Origin: Bacillus aquiflavi
GTDB taxonomy: Bacteria > Bacillota > Bacilli > Bacillales > Cytobacillaceae
NCBI RefSeq assembly: GCF_019915265.1
Contig: NZ_CP082780.1
Coordinates: 1,302,001-1,366,000, forward strand
DNA: 64,000 bases
Reading direction: 5' to 3'
Position numbers and translations under genes: made by a program
The notes under the pieces: generated by a model
Database searches by the model: none
Seen by the model: only the letters and a program-made list of their open reading frames with translations
What the model was told of the DNA's origin: nothing
Shown: piece after piece, positions 47,752-58,474 of the stretch
How positions within the stretch are numbered: the stretch's first letter is position 1
How the letters are laid out: the number at the start of each line of letters is the position of its first letter

Positions 47752-48897
47752 ATGAAATTTATACATACTGCTGATTGGCATTTAGGAAAGCTTATTCATG
47801 GTGTTTATATGACAGAGGAGCAACGTGTAGTTTTGAATCAGTTTGTAAAGCTAGTTGAGGAAGAACAGCCTGATGCGGTTATCCTTGCTGGCGACGTATA
47901 TGATCGTTCCGTTCCGCCGATCGATGCTGTAGAGCTTTTAAATGATATTATGTTTAAAATAAATGTTGAATTAAAGATACCAGTTCTATCGATTGCTGGA
48001 AATCACGACAGTCCAGAGCGGCTGTCATTCGGAAATTCGTGGTATCGACAAAGTCAATTTTATTTAATGGGGAAATTAGAAAAAGACATTCAGCCGATAC
48101 ATATTAACGGGGTAAATTTCTATCTCCTTCCATATACTGAACCGGGAATCGTTCGCCACCTCTTCGACAATCAATCCATCCATTCCCATCAAGACGCAAT
48201 GAAGGCATTAGTGAACGAAATTGAAAAAACATTAAATCCGAACGAACCGAATGTTTTCGTTGGCCATGCTTTCGTCTTAGGTGGAAAAGAAACAGATTCA
48301 GAGAGAACTCTCTCGATAGGAGGTTCTGGCTGTGTAACAGCTGATGTATTTGCACCATTTTCATATACAGCCCTCGGCCACCTACATAGCCCTGATGCAA
48401 TTAAGCATGATACGATCTATTATTCTGGTTCATTATTAAAATACTCCTTTTCTGAAGCAAGACAGAGAAAATCTATTTCCATTATTGACATGAAGGATGA
48501 CGGAAGCTTTGATCTCCGGTTTCGCTCATTGCAGCCCCATCATGATATGCGAGAGATTGAAGGTTACTTAGACGAGCTTCTTGATCCAAGTTATGATGAA
48601 AAAGAAAACGTCAATGATTATTTAAAAGTGACATTGCTTGATGAGGGAACAATTATTGATCCAATTAATAAGCTGCGCCAAGTATATCCAAATGTCTTAC
48701 ATCTAGAAAGGAAAATTGACCTCATAAATTTAAAAAAACGTCATTCAGTTCATTCAATTAAAGCTGAAAAAAAGTCAGAAATTGAGTTATTTCAATTGTT
48801 TTATGAACAAATGACAACAGAAGAGTTTACCGAGGAGAAACGGGCTGTTATGACGTCGGTTATTAATAAAGTGCTGCAAGAGGAGGGGGCGAAATGA
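47752..48897 (+). CDS. sbcD: SbcD, nuclease subunit of SbcCD
   Basis: SbcD (Mre11 homologue) is the Mn-dependent nuclease that, with SbcC, opens DNA hairpins and processes protein-blocked ends. The start at ATG 47752 (MKFIHTADWHLGK) puts the first metal motif at the usual place and has GAGGTG upstream. Further motifs are GDVYDR, GNHD, VGHAFV and GHLHSP. The protein is 381 aa. It overlaps sbcC by 4 nt. SbcCD cleaves long palindromes, relevant to the inverted repeats in this region. Confidence 0.96.
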   Translation: MKFIHTADWHLGKLIHGVYMTEEQRVVLNQFVKLVEEEQPDAVILAGDVYDRSVPPIDAVELLNDIMFKINVELKIPVLSIAGNHDSPERLSFGNSWYRQSQFYLMGKLEKDIQPIHINGVNFYLLPYTEPGIVRHLFDNQSIHSHQDAMKALVNEIEKTLNPNEPNVFVGHAFVLGGKETDSERTLSIGGSGCVTADVFAPFSYTALGHLHSPDAIKHDTIYYSGSLLKYSFSEARQRKSISIIDMKDDGSFDLRFRSLQPHHDMREIEGYLDELLDPSYDEKENVNDYLKVTLLDEGTIIDPINKLRQVYPNVLHLERKIDLINLKKRHSVHSIKAEKKSEIELFQLFYEQMTTEEFTEEKRAVMTSVINKVLQEEGAK

Positions 48898-51800
48898 GAC
48901 CGTTAAAGCTGACGATGCAGGCGTTTGGACCATACGCCGATAAAGAGTGTATTGATTTTACAAAGCTTGAAAATAGGACGATGTTTGTCATTTCTGGTAA
49001 AACAGGAGCTGGTAAAACAACGATTTTTGATGGGATTAGTTATGCGATTTATGGCAGAGCAAGCGGCAACGATCGAAATGGTTCCGAGCTTCGCAGCCAA
49101 TTTGCACAAGACCACATGTTGACAGAAGTAGCGCTTGAGTTTTGGCTGCGAAATAATACGTACTATATATGGCGCTCCCCTCAACAGGAAAAGAAAAAAG
49201 AACGGGGGAATGGGTATACGACGATCAGCGCAAAGGCTGAACTGTACGTATTAAATGACCAAGGAGAAAAGCAGCTTTTAGCGGCAAATGTTCGTGATGT
49301 TGATGAAAAAATAAAAGAAATTATGCAAATGGACAGCAACCAGTTTCGGCAAATTTTAATGATTCCACAAGGGGAGTTTCGCAAACTGCTAATTTCCGAT
49401 AGTAAAGAGAAGGAGGTCATTCTGCAACGGCTTTTTCATACTGAAATATATAAACGAATAGAAGAAAAGTTAAAAGAAGAGGCAAATCAGTTAACAAAGT
49501 CTATTGAAAAGCTAAGAGAAGAGCGAAACCATACCGTTCGAGCGATTCAAGTCATTCAGAGCGAGGAATTAAAAAGCTGCTTAGAAGCAGAAAATACAAA
49601 TGACAATTTAATCATATCGCTTTTAACAGAAGAGATCGCTTATATGAACGACGAACTGGAAAGGTTAAGCGAAATAGCAAGAGAACAAAAAGAAGAACGA
49701 GACAGATTAACACAAAAGTTATTTGAAGGAGAGGCAATAGTAAAACAGCTCACGGTAAGAGATGAATTAAAACTCAAAAAGGCTAAGCTCGAAGAAGAAA
49801 AAGATATATACGAACAAAAGGAAGCGGAAATCACATTAGCTCATAAAGCGAGTATTTTAGCACAGCAGGAAATGCTTTGCCACCGTCTGAAACGAGAGCT
49901 TGATCAAGCAAATTTGCAGTTGACTGCGATAAGTGACAATACAAAACAGCTGTCACAATCTTTAAAGGCACAGCAGGAGGCATTGGAACAAGAACTGGCC
50001 CGTGAGAATGAAAGAAAAAGCTTAGCAGATGAAATTAATCGGCTTAACGGCATGGAAGATGATGTGTATTCATTTGCTCGCTACCAAGAAGCCGTTACCA
50101 AATTAAAGGATACAATAGAAGGGGAAAAAAACCGCAAGGACCGCTTTAATAAACGAATGAACGCTCTTGATATACATATAAAACAATTGCAAGCAGATAA
50201 AGAAAAAATTGAAAAAGGCCAGCTTCGTTTTGTTGAAAATGAACGAACGCTAGATAAGCTTACTTATGAACTTGCTATGCTAGATAAATATAACACGTTA
50301 TTTATTGAACTTCATGATGAGAATGCATCATTTATGAGAAAAAAGAAAGAGTTTGAAAATATAACTGCCAGATATGAAGATGAAAAAGCCCTTCTTTATG
50401 AGATTGAAACAAGGTGGCATCGAGGACAAGCAGCGATGCTTGCAAAAACACTTCATGTTGGGGAGCCATGTCCTGTTTGTGGATCAACGCATCATCCCCA
50501 GCCGGCAACATCATCAGATCAATTGCTTCCTACTGAAGACGACTTGCGTGCCGCAAAGCAGCAAATGCTTCAACTAGAACGAGATAATTTAAATGTAGAG
50601 CGAGAATATTATAGAATACAGCTCGAAATTAACTCATTGGAGAAATCAGCTACAGAACTTGCTGCAGAGCTGCGCACAATTCATCCGAATTTTTCAGCCG
50701 AAACGTTACGACAGTTGAAAGCGGAACTGTTGCAAAAGCAAACAGAATTGCAAGTGGAACAAAATGATTTAAAACTAGAGAAAAAACAGCTTGCAAATAT
50801 GACTGCAACGATTGTCAAACTTGAGAATGAACAAGCTGAATTGAAAAAAAAAATGGAATCAATCGAGACAAGCTTAAATAAATTAACGATTGAATTTACG
50901 GAAAAAAACACAACGTTAACTCGAATGATGGCGACGATTCCAGAAAATTTACGTACAATTCAAGCATACGAGGCAGAACGAAATGCCGCTCAGAAAAAAC
51001 TAAAAATGATGGAAAAGCAGCTTGAGGACATGCAGCAGAAATATCAACGTACGAAAGAAAAATTCGCAAGTGAACAAGCACGTTTTGAAACCGTTCAAAA
51101 GCAAGGAACTGAGCTGGCTACAAAACTAGAAACCGAACGAGAGTTATTTAAAGAAACGATGTTATCACAAGGTTTTAGCAATTATACTACATACAGAACT
51201 GCGAAACGGACAGAACAAGAAATAAAAATACTTGAACAGGCTGTTCGCCGTTATCGTGAGGAACTACGCTCTGTTTCTGATCGCTATCTCGAATTGGCCG
51301 AGCTATTAAAAGATGTGAAAGTGCCTCAAATCGACAAATTGAAAGAGATAATCGCTTCAATAGATGAACAATATACGAAGTTACAAGATGATTATACGAG
51401 CCTATTAATGAAAAAGAAGGATAATGAAGAGATTCGTCAACGAATTGAAAATATAAATAGCGAGTTGAAAGAGTTAGAAGCAAGCTATCAAATTATTGGA
51501 CATTTATCGGAAATGTCAAAAGGACAAAATGTTTTGCGGATTACGTTTGAGCGCTTTGTACTGGCATCTTTTTTAGATGATATTTTACAAAAAGCAAATG
51601 TAAGATTAACGAAAATGACGGGAGGGCGCTATCAACTTTTAAGAAAAACCGATCGCTCAAAAGGGAATGTTCAAAGTGGTCTTGAACTTCTCGTTTTTGA
51701 CCAATATACAGGTCAAGAACGTCATGTGAAAACATTATCAGGGGGGGAGAGCTTTAAAGCGGCATTGTCCCTTGCACTTGGTTTAGCTGATGTTGTCCAG

Positions 51801-52034
51801 CGACATGCAGGAGGGGTTTCATTAGAGACGATGTTTATTGACGAAGGTTTTGGAACATTAGATCCCGAATCGTTAGATCAAGCTGTTGAAGCATTAATTG
51901 ATATCCAAAACAGTGGCCGTCTCGTTGGGATTATTTCTCATGTTCCTGAGCTTAAAGAACGAATTGATGCCCGCTTAGAAGTAGTGGCTACAAAGACGGG
52001 GAGTACGGCAACATTTGAGTTTTTAAATGGATAA
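48894..52034 (+). CDS. sbcC: SbcC, SMC-like ATPase subunit of SbcCD
   Basis: The 1046-aa protein (Rad50 homologue) has Walker A GKTGAGKTT near residue 36, two long coiled coils (about 180-480 and 560-870), the zinc hook CPVC at about 526-529, signature LSGGESFKAALSLALGLAD and Walker B METMFIDEGFGTLD. The frame of more than 3 kb is intact, which shows that this sequence is not generally rich in frameshift errors. Confidence 0.97.
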   Translation: MRPLKLTMQAFGPYADKECIDFTKLENRTMFVISGKTGAGKTTIFDGISYAIYGRASGNDRNGSELRSQFAQDHMLTEVALEFWLRNNTYYIWRSPQQEKKKERGNGYTTISAKAELYVLNDQGEKQLLAANVRDVDEKIKEIMQMDSNQFRQILMIPQGEFRKLLISDSKEKEVILQRLFHTEIYKRIEEKLKEEANQLTKSIEKLREERNHTVRAIQVIQSEELKSCLEAENTNDNLIISLLTEEIAYMNDELERLSEIAREQKEERDRLTQKLFEGEAIVKQLTVRDELKLKKAKLEEEKDIYEQKEAEITLAHKASILAQQEMLCHRLKRELDQANLQLTAISDNTKQLSQSLKAQQEALEQELARENERKSLADEINRLNGMEDDVYSFARYQEAVTKLKDTIEGEKNRKDRFNKRMNALDIHIKQLQADKEKIEKGQLRFVENERTLDKLTYELAMLDKYNTLFIELHDENASFMRKKKEFENITARYEDEKALLYEIETRWHRGQAAMLAKTLHVGEPCPVCGSTHHPQPATSSDQLLPTEDDLRAAKQQMLQLERDNLNVEREYYRIQLEINSLEKSATELAAELRTIHPNFSAETLRQLKAELLQKQTELQVEQNDLKLEKKQLANMTATIVKLENEQAELKKKMESIETSLNKLTIEFTEKNTTLTRMMATIPENLRTIQAYEAERNAAQKKLKMMEKQLEDMQQKYQRTKEKFASEQARFETVQKQGTELATKLETERELFKETMLSQGFSNYTTYRTAKRTEQEIKILEQAVRRYREELRSVSDRYLELAELLKDVKVPQIDKLKEIIASIDEQYTKLQDDYTSLLMKKKDNEEIRQRIENINSELKELEASYQIIGHLSEMSKGQNVLRITFERFVLASFLDDILQKANVRLTKMTGGRYQLLRKTDRSKGNVQSGLELLVFDQYTGQERHVKTLSGGESFKAALSLALGLADVVQRHAGGVSLETMFIDEGFGTLDPESLDQAVEALIDIQNSGRLVGIISHVPELKERIDARLEVVATKTGSTATFEFLNG

Positions 52035-52105
52035 ATAGCGTTTCCTTGAACATTTTGCAGTTTCAAGCTACAGAAAAAAGAAAAACTTATTAGTAGGTGG
52101 CACCA

Positions 52106-53986
52106 GTGGATAAGAGATATTTTACAATCGGCATGGCAGGCCATATTGATCATGGGAAAACAACATTAACGAAAGCGCTCACTCATATAGATACTGATCG
52201 GCTAAAAGAAGAAAAAGAACGGCAAATTTCTATTGAACTTGGCTTTGCCCCATTGTATGAAGATGATGAGTTGCAAATTTCTGTTATAGATGTACCGGGA
52301 CATGAGCGATTTATTAGGCAAATGATTGCCGGGGTGACAGGCATTGACTTAGTCGTCCTCGTAGTCGCAGCGGATGAAGGAGTCATGCCGCAAACGAAGG
52401 AACATCTTGATATTCTTCGTTTTTTAGGAGTTAAAAATGGAATTGTTGCGATTACAAAAATAGATCGAGTCGATGAAGAGTTTATCGAATTAGTAAAAGA
52501 CGATATTTTCGCTGAATTAACGGGAACGGTGTTTGAAAATGCCCCGTTTGTTCTCGTTGATAGTATTTCAGGGAAAGGAATAGCGCATTTAAAGTCGCTT
52601 ATTATCGAATCGTTAAAAGATCAGCAAATGCGGGATGCAGGGGGAGCCTTTCGCTTACCGATTGACCAAGTTTTTACTGTGAAAGGTCAAGGTACTGTCG
52701 TGAGAGGAACAGTTTTTGAAGGAGTTGTTGCGGAAGGGGAAACGCTAACGATTTTACCGAAAGGATTAATCGGAAGGGTTAGACAAATACAAGTCCATCA
52801 TAAACAAGCAAATCAAGCTTTTGCAGGGCAACGAACGGCGATTAATTTAACAGGAATCTCTAAAGAAGACATAAAAAGAGGGGATGTCCTCGTTTCATCA
52901 GACCATTTTACAGTGACAAACACAATTGATGTTGCTCTTCGTATTGTTGGCGATTTAGATTATATTGTTAAACAACGAATGCCGATTAAATGTCATATTG
53001 GCACAGCTGAAGTAATGGGCCGGATTGTTTTCTTTGACCGAAATGAATTGTTAGCAGCTCATGACGAAATTTTGTGTCAGCTACGTTTAGATGAAGAAGT
53101 TGTGACAAAGCGCGGCGACAGATTTATTATTCGCCGTCCAAGCCCCCAAGAAACGATAGGAGGCGGCTGGGTAATTGATGCGAGGGGAGAAAAATATCGC
53201 TTCGGTAAAAAAACTGTTTCTGAGCTTGAAAAGAAAAAGAAAGGTACACCGAAGGAAAGAATTATTTCTGCATTATTAGAGGAAAAAAGCTTATCTTTTA
53301 CGCAATTAATAAAACGAGCTGCACTTGAAGAACAGACGTTAAAAGAAAAACTTAAAGATGAAGCATTTATTTTATACAACGGAAGAGAATATACGCTTCA
53401 AGCTATCGTTTTAAACATTCAAACAGAAATGAAAGAGCGGCTGGAAACATTTCATAAAGAATACCCGTTAAAGAAAGGGTTAAATAAGGCTGAGTTATTT
53501 CAAGGGTTAGAGCTGGATTATCCGAAAGGGCTACTTGAATATGCGGCAGATCAAGCTGTTACCTCAGCTTTATTAGGGAGAGCTGGCCAGTTTCTTTTTC
53601 AGGTGGATTTCAAACCGCATGTTCCAAATAACTGGAGGAAACGGACAGAGCATATGCTTGAAAATTTGAAAATAGACGGGATGAAGGTAGAATATTTAAG
53701 CAATTATCTCGAAAAGGCAGGAATTCCAGACTTATTAGTTCATGACTTAGTCCGTTTCCTTGAAGAGGAGGAATTGGTCGTTTCGCTTAATGATCAGTTT
53801 TATTGGCATGGTGATATTTTCCGCGAAGCCGTAAAAACGTTGCGGAATGGAACTGAAGATGAGTTTACAGTTGGTGAAGCTAAAGATATTCTCGGGCTGT
53901 CACGAAAGTATATCATCCCATTTCTGGAACGCCTTGACAGTAAACAATTAACGAAGCGGATAGAAAATAAAAGGAGATGGCAATAG
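52106..53986 (+). CDS. selB: SelB, selenocysteine-specific elongation factor
   Basis: SelB delivers Sec-tRNA to UGA codons that carry a SECIS hairpin. The protein has the GTPase motifs [15 protein letters not shown] and TKID, EF-Tu-like domains II and III, and a C-terminal half of winged helices (about 380-627) that binds SECIS RNA. I place the start at GTG 52106 ([17 protein letters not shown]), 6 nt after AGGTGG; GTG 52097 is also in frame. It follows sbcC by 71 nt. With tRNA-Sec at 28831 this implies selA, selD and selenoproteins elsewhere; none is seen in the window. Confidence 0.95.
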   Translation: MDKRYFTIGMAGHIDHGKTTLTKALTHIDTDRLKEEKERQISIELGFAPLYEDDELQISVIDVPGHERFIRQMIAGVTGIDLVVLVVAADEGVMPQTKEHLDILRFLGVKNGIVAITKIDRVDEEFIELVKDDIFAELTGTVFENAPFVLVDSISGKGIAHLKSLIIESLKDQQMRDAGGAFRLPIDQVFTVKGQGTVVRGTVFEGVVAEGETLTILPKGLIGRVRQIQVHHKQANQAFAGQRTAINLTGISKEDIKRGDVLVSSDHFTVTNTIDVALRIVGDLDYIVKQRMPIKCHIGTAEVMGRIVFFDRNELLAAHDEILCQLRLDEEVVTKRGDRFIIRRPSPQETIGGGWVIDARGEKYRFGKKTVSELEKKKKGTPKERIISALLEEKSLSFTQLIKRAALEEQTLKEKLKDEAFILYNGREYTLQAIVLNIQTEMKERLETFHKEYPLKKGLNKAELFQGLELDYPKGLLEYAADQAVTSALLGRAGQFLFQVDFKPHVPNNWRKRTEHMLENLKIDGMKVEYLSNYLEKAGIPDLLVHDLVRFLEEEELVVSLNDQFYWHGDIFREAVKTLRNGTEDEFTVGEAKDILGLSRKYIIPFLERLDSKQLTKRIENKRRWQ

Positions 53987-54122
53987 ATTTATTTTCCCAT
54001 GATATATCGGTTTTTAGAGAGCATCAACTGTGGTTTAATCTTCCCTAAAATTTTCCTTTTCATTTTGTACTTGTTTTGAGATAATGGATATATATTCATA
54101 TAAAAACTAGGAGGCGAATCGT

Positions 54123-54218
54123 TTGTATTTCTTTGGTGGATTACTTCTATTGTTTATACTGGGTATTTCCATAGCTACTTGGGGGATTCTATCATTATAT
54201 AATCTATGCATAAAATAA
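54123..54218 (+). CDS. Small membrane peptide of 31 residues
   Basis: TTG 54123 is 8 nt after a perfect AGGAGG (54109-54114). The 31-aa product (M)YFFGGLLLLFILGISIATW... is almost entirely one membrane helix with a short YNLCIK tail, and a terminator follows. The strong ribosome site and clean transcription unit support a real gene. The family is unknown to me. Confidence 0.65.
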   Translation: MYFFGGLLLLFILGISIATWGILSLYNLCIK

Positions 54219-54245
54219 AGAGAATGATTTGTCAACAGTTTGAAA

Positions 54246-54268
54246 GGAGCCAATTGGCTCCTTTTTTT
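54246..54268 (+). terminator. Terminator directly in front of a group II intron
   Basis: GGAGCCAATTGGCTCC followed by seven Ts (54262-54268) is a textbook terminator. The intron 5' end (GTGCGCCC) starts at 54270. Confidence 0.92.
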
Positions 54269-54699
54269 GGTGCGCCCGGCATGCGCATGAACTATAGGGT
54301 GCAAGTCCCGAACCCCGAAGACAGAAGTAGAGGTTAGCCAAGAGCAAGGGTGTCCGTGGTGACATGGAATCTGAAGGAAGCTGGAGGCAAAACACCGATC
54401 CGAGGAACACGAATCTCATACAAGGCTAGATATGATTGAGTGAGTTTGCCAAACAAAATAAAGCTCTTTCTGTCGAAGGTCATATCAAGTAAATGAGGCG
54501 GATAGATGGTGTGAAAGTGGATGCGCTTACCCGGGGAGGTCTGACAGAAACGTGAAGTTCCCTTCATAACCTACTTGGTGACAAGTAACTGAACTGTCAG
54601 AAGTCAGCAGAGGTCATAGTACGAGTTGGTCTAGAACAACTTGGAATATAAATGTCAACATAAATATGTACAATTTCGCTTGTTTAAGAATGTACAAAA

Positions 54700-55460
54700 T
54701 TACTCGCTTTCTATTGTAAAATGATCCTTTAAACGATACGAGTCTCCGATCATTGTGACGACTGTCGCATGGTGTAAAATACGATCTAGAATGGCATTTG
54801 CTAGTTTGGGTTCCTGAAAAACTTCATCCCATGCTTTAAAATTCACATTGGTCGTTAAGATGGTACTTCGCTTCTCATATCGCATATCAATCAGCTGGAA
54901 AAACAGTTTTGCATCTTCTTGCTCAATCGGTAAATAACCGATTTCGTCAATAATTAGTAGTTTATATTTTGTAAAATGCTTTAAACGGGCTTCCAAGCGA
55001 TTCTCTAGTCGTGCTCGTCTTAAATTTTGAATTAAATCATGGCACTTAATGAAATAGGTGCTCGTCCGTTTCTTTGCTGCCGCAATCCCTATCGCGGTCG
55101 CCAAGTGGGTCTTGCCTACCCCACTTGGTCCTAAAAAAACACAATATTCTCATTCTGTTCAATAAAGCGAAGTGTTAAAAAATCTAGAATTTGCTGTTGA
55201 TTGACTGACGCTTGGAAGGTAAAGTCGAAATCCTTTATTTCCTTCAAATGTGGAAACGCAGCGACTTTCACCATCGATTGAATCATATTTTGTTCCCGTA
55301 CATCAATTTCATAGTTGGTCAATTTAATTAACGTATCAATGAATGACATCTGGTTCTTTACACCAAAATCAACAACCTCATTTAAATGCACGACCATTTG
55401 CTTTAGCTTTAAATACTCCAAATTGCTTAATAGCTGCTGATAATTAGTAGCTGGATTCAT
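54700..55460 (-). pseudogene. istB: IstB helper ATPase of IS21, frameshifted
   Basis: IstB is the AAA+ helper for IS21 transposition. The N-terminal frame (MNPATNYQQLLSNLEYLKLKQM..., from 55460) ends ENIVFF at a T7 run (about 55132-55138). The next frame continues GPSGVGKTHLATAIGIAAAKK, which holds Walker A, then LLIIDEIGYLPIEQED (Walker B) and ends at 54700. The break lies just before Walker A. Confidence 0.87.
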
Positions 55461-56745
55461 GACTTATACACATCTCCAATCGTTGCTAGATTTCTTTTAG
55501 CCAATTCATCTATTTCGGGATAGTAAGGGGCCGAAATAACTAGGGTTGCTTTATAATGCGCCTCCTGATAATTTAATTTTGATTTGCCGATTGGATGTTG
55601 TGCGATAAGTTTCATGTTATAATAAATCCACAATTGATCATCATACACCTGTAGGCCTACTTTCTTTCCTTGATATTCTGGTGGTACGGAGTACTGGTTT
55701 GATTTGTAGGAAATCATGTTCGACGCATTGACTTTTACAAGTGTATGCGTGATGCGATAGGAATCTCTTACATTTTCAGTTGGTAGCTGGAGTAAGTGAT
55801 TCCTTTCTTTTTTGAATTCAATGATTGGAAGTTTCCCTGTACCTTGGTGAATCTGATGATTCACTCGATTCGCCAGATCCTGTATAAACTGATGCAACTC
55901 CTCTAATGTTAATTGACCTTGATAAGCGTGTATTTCATCTATCAGCTTCATGGTTGTTTCTATTTTCCCTTTCGTCCTTGGCCGTCCAGCAATACATGCC
56001 CTTACCTTAAAACCAAAGTCTTTTGCGAATTGCTCAAACTTTGCATTCACTTTACCTCTATAATGTTCTCTGTTCTAGCCTCATCCATGACTGTTTTCAT
56101 ATTATCCGTAAGGATTTCCCTAGGAACACCACCAAAGGTTTCAAAGGCTTCTGTTAAAAAGGAAAACAATGTACTTTGTGACTTCGATACACTTAAATGA
56201 AATACGCGGAATCTTGAACTAGAAAGAATGAGTGCAGCCACATTGACTTCAACTTTTTCACCATCTTTCGTCTCAAATAAAATGTTTTCTTTCCAATCTA
56301 GTTGCGCTTGTTCACCAGGCGGCGTCTCATAACGAACCGTTCCCTTTGGGGAAGCGATGCGCTGATCCTCTTCAAAATAAGCATTAAATTCTGGTGTACG
56401 TGCAATATAGGCTCGAAAAGTGGAAGCCCCACAATCAAGGCCATGATTGTCCTTTAAATACTGCCATAGCACTCGTCGATAATAAAACACCTGTTTGGAG
56501 TCTTCTGATAACAAAGCAGCAATTACTTCGTAATATTCATCAATTTTTGACGTTCTCTGTCTCGTTTTCTTAGGTACAAAACCATTTAAATATTTATCAA
56601 TCGTTCGGCGGTCTACCCCTAACTCCTTTGCCAACTTGCTCTTATTAATTTTCATTTTCATATACTCCATTATTTGTTTAAATTTTGGTAAGTCTGAAAG
56701 ACTATTAATCTCAATATTAACATCAACATTTAGCGATATATACAT
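55457..56745 (-). pseudogene. istA: IstA transposase of IS21, frameshifted
   Basis: The N-terminal frame (from 56745) has the helix-turn-helix KSKLAKELGVDRRTIDKYLNG and the start of the DDE core (PPGEQAQLDWKEN, REILTDNMKTVMDEAR). It shifts near 56055. The other frame resumes NAKFEQFAKDFGFKVRACIAGRPRTKGKIE with the final catalytic Glu. One missing base explains the break. The end overlaps istB by 4 nt, as in intact IS21 elements. Confidence 0.87.
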
Positions 56746-57069
56746 AACTAGTCACCTCAAGACTAGTATGTAGAATGGAAGCAAGAATGTACATATTTAT
56801 CCAAGCGTTTTTGTACATATTTAAGATAGCATTTCTAACTTGGAAGGACTGAACAATTAAGAAAGAATAGCCCTTGGCTTTCCAGTTTGGATGAATGAAC
56901 ACAGAAAACAGAGAAACCTCACGCTTAGAAAGTAGTGGTGAATCCCACGAGGGTAAATTGAATAGAACTGCAAAAGTGGAAGGAGTTTGGAATGTCGCTA
57001 TTTCGTTTTTTACTGAATAGAAAATTAATGATTGGACTATTTGTCATTTTTTATTTTTGTATTTGGTAT

Positions 57070-58474
57070 CATTAGCGTTGCATAAATAAGGACGGAATAT
57101 TCTGTAAATAGACCAGTGTTATTTTTTGCTAAAAGAACAAGGGCTAAACAAAGGTGCTCTGTTCATTTGGTAAAAATATACATTTAATGCTTAGGTGACA
57201 GCAACTGTGTATGTGTTTACGGACTTGCTCTATTATCGAATTTGCGAATCCAAATGTAAGCAGGCTTCCAAAGTGCTGCCTTTAACCAACGACTAATCCG
57301 GAGTAGGCTTTTTTTGCTTTTCATCTCCAGTTGGATTAGAACATTTAGACAGTAGGCAATGAGTGCAAGATAAATTTGATTCTGAATCGCTGTTTCACCC
57401 ATACCATAAAAGTGTTTGATCTTTACATGCTGTTTTAGCCATTTAAAAAACAGTTCAATCGCCCAACGTTGACGATAAATTTCGCTGACTTCGTCAGGTT
57501 CTAAATCGAAACGATTCGTTATTAACCTAAGAATGTTTCCTTTTGTGTCCTCAACTTCAAGGAGGCGGAAGACATTCTCTGTACGATTTTGAGTAGAGCC
57601 AATGTAAACCATTCTATCTGATAGAACAGTAGACTTTTCAGGAACCGAAAAGGATTCTACCTCACGAATGACGGCGTTTTTCTTTAATCTTGATACAAAG
57701 AAGTAGCCATCATCCATCATTCGATCGAACCCGTTCGTAATCAACATATCCGCGGTCAAACACATACATGGCTTCCTTATCATCAACGAGAATTTCCAAT
57801 TGATTTCTGTCATGTTCTTTGGCTGTTGTAATTACTGCTTTTTCAGGGTATACAGTATCATTATTCATGAACACAAGTCGCAAATGCAGCTTGACACCAG
57901 CTTTTGTTTTGCGGAATTTTGCCCACTTATAATTCGTCAGGTTTAATGGAAGTGTACTGGAGTCGATGATTTTTAATGGCATATGCTTTCCGTTTTTAAA
58001 GTGAATTTCTTTTATTTGGTGCACAAGCTCCAAAAATAATCGGGAAAGAATAGCTGGATTGACTTCATTGTTTTTTCTTGATAATTGAGATTTACTGATT
58101 GATTCAAAACCTAAGGCTTTTTGAAGTTGATCATGAATCAGTGCGTCACTCATTTCTTCCAGACTCTCGAATCCTTGTAATTGAGCAAGCAACATAAGCT
58201 TTATGTAGGCTACAGTTGTCATTTTTTTCGTATAATGATCTTGCTTACTTTCTTCTACTTGTTCAAAAAGTATTTTTTTGAGTTTATAGGTGTTATCCAT
58301 TTACCAAATGATGATTTTAGTGTATTCTTGTCCATATCGGTTATCCTTTACTATTGGATTTGGACAGGGAATCACCTGTACTTCCATTGTAAAGGATTTT
58401 TTATTGCTTGAAAATTAATTACTAACTATTAGGGATCTTCATAACTTTCAATATTCATTAATGCAACGCTAGTG
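57070..58474 (-). mobile_element. IS4-family insertion sequence, copy 2
   Basis: This is a 1405-bp near-identical copy of the element at 39090-40493, with ends CATTAGCGTTGCAT and ATGCAACGCTAGTG. It is flanked by the 9-bp duplication ATTTGGTAT (57061-57069 and 58475-58483). The clear target duplication shows independent transposition into the RND gene. Confidence 0.94.
57217..58335 (-). pseudogene. IS4-family transposase, copy 2, frameshifted
   Basis: It encodes the same transposase as copy 1 but is broken at other homopolymers: a run of seven Ts near 58271-58277 (five in copy 1) and CCC at 57730-57732 (CC in copy 1). Where copy 1 is broken this copy is intact, and the reverse, so a full-length protein can be assembled from the two. 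Confidence 0.88.

Larger units (their letters stand above)
54647..56836 (-). mobile_element. IS21-family insertion sequence inside the intron
   Basis: About 2190 bp with istA and istB on the minus strand. Ends share AAATG...TAAATATGTAC, and each end has a second inner TATGTACA or ATGTACA copy, the multiple-repeat design of IS21. AACTTGGAA is found on both sides (54638-54646 and 56837-56845). Removing the element and one copy restores intron sequence. Both transposition genes are frameshifted, so it is probably inactive. Confidence 0.88.
54270..56991 (+). mobile_element. Group II intron remnant, split by IS21
   Basis: The 5' end GTGCGCCCGGCATGCG and segments such as AGGGTGCAAGTCCCGAAC, CAAGGGTGTCCGTGGTGACA and AAGTCAGCAGAGGTCATAGTAC are the conserved ribozyme domains of a bacterial group II intron. 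After the IS21 insertion (54647-56836) the intron resumes with CTTGGAAGGACTGAACAATT and the first residues of its encoded reverse transcriptase (from ATG 56895: MNTENRETSRLESSGES...KVEGVWNV). The sequence then runs straight into an RND transporter gene at 56992, so the rest of the reverse transcriptase and the 3' ribozyme are deleted. The remnant cannot splice. Confidence 0.85.

Noticed and set aside
48903-51735. Numerous minus-strand frames across sbcC
   Set aside because: All overlap the intact 1046-codon sbcC frame and look like reverse shadows of coiled-coil coding sequence.
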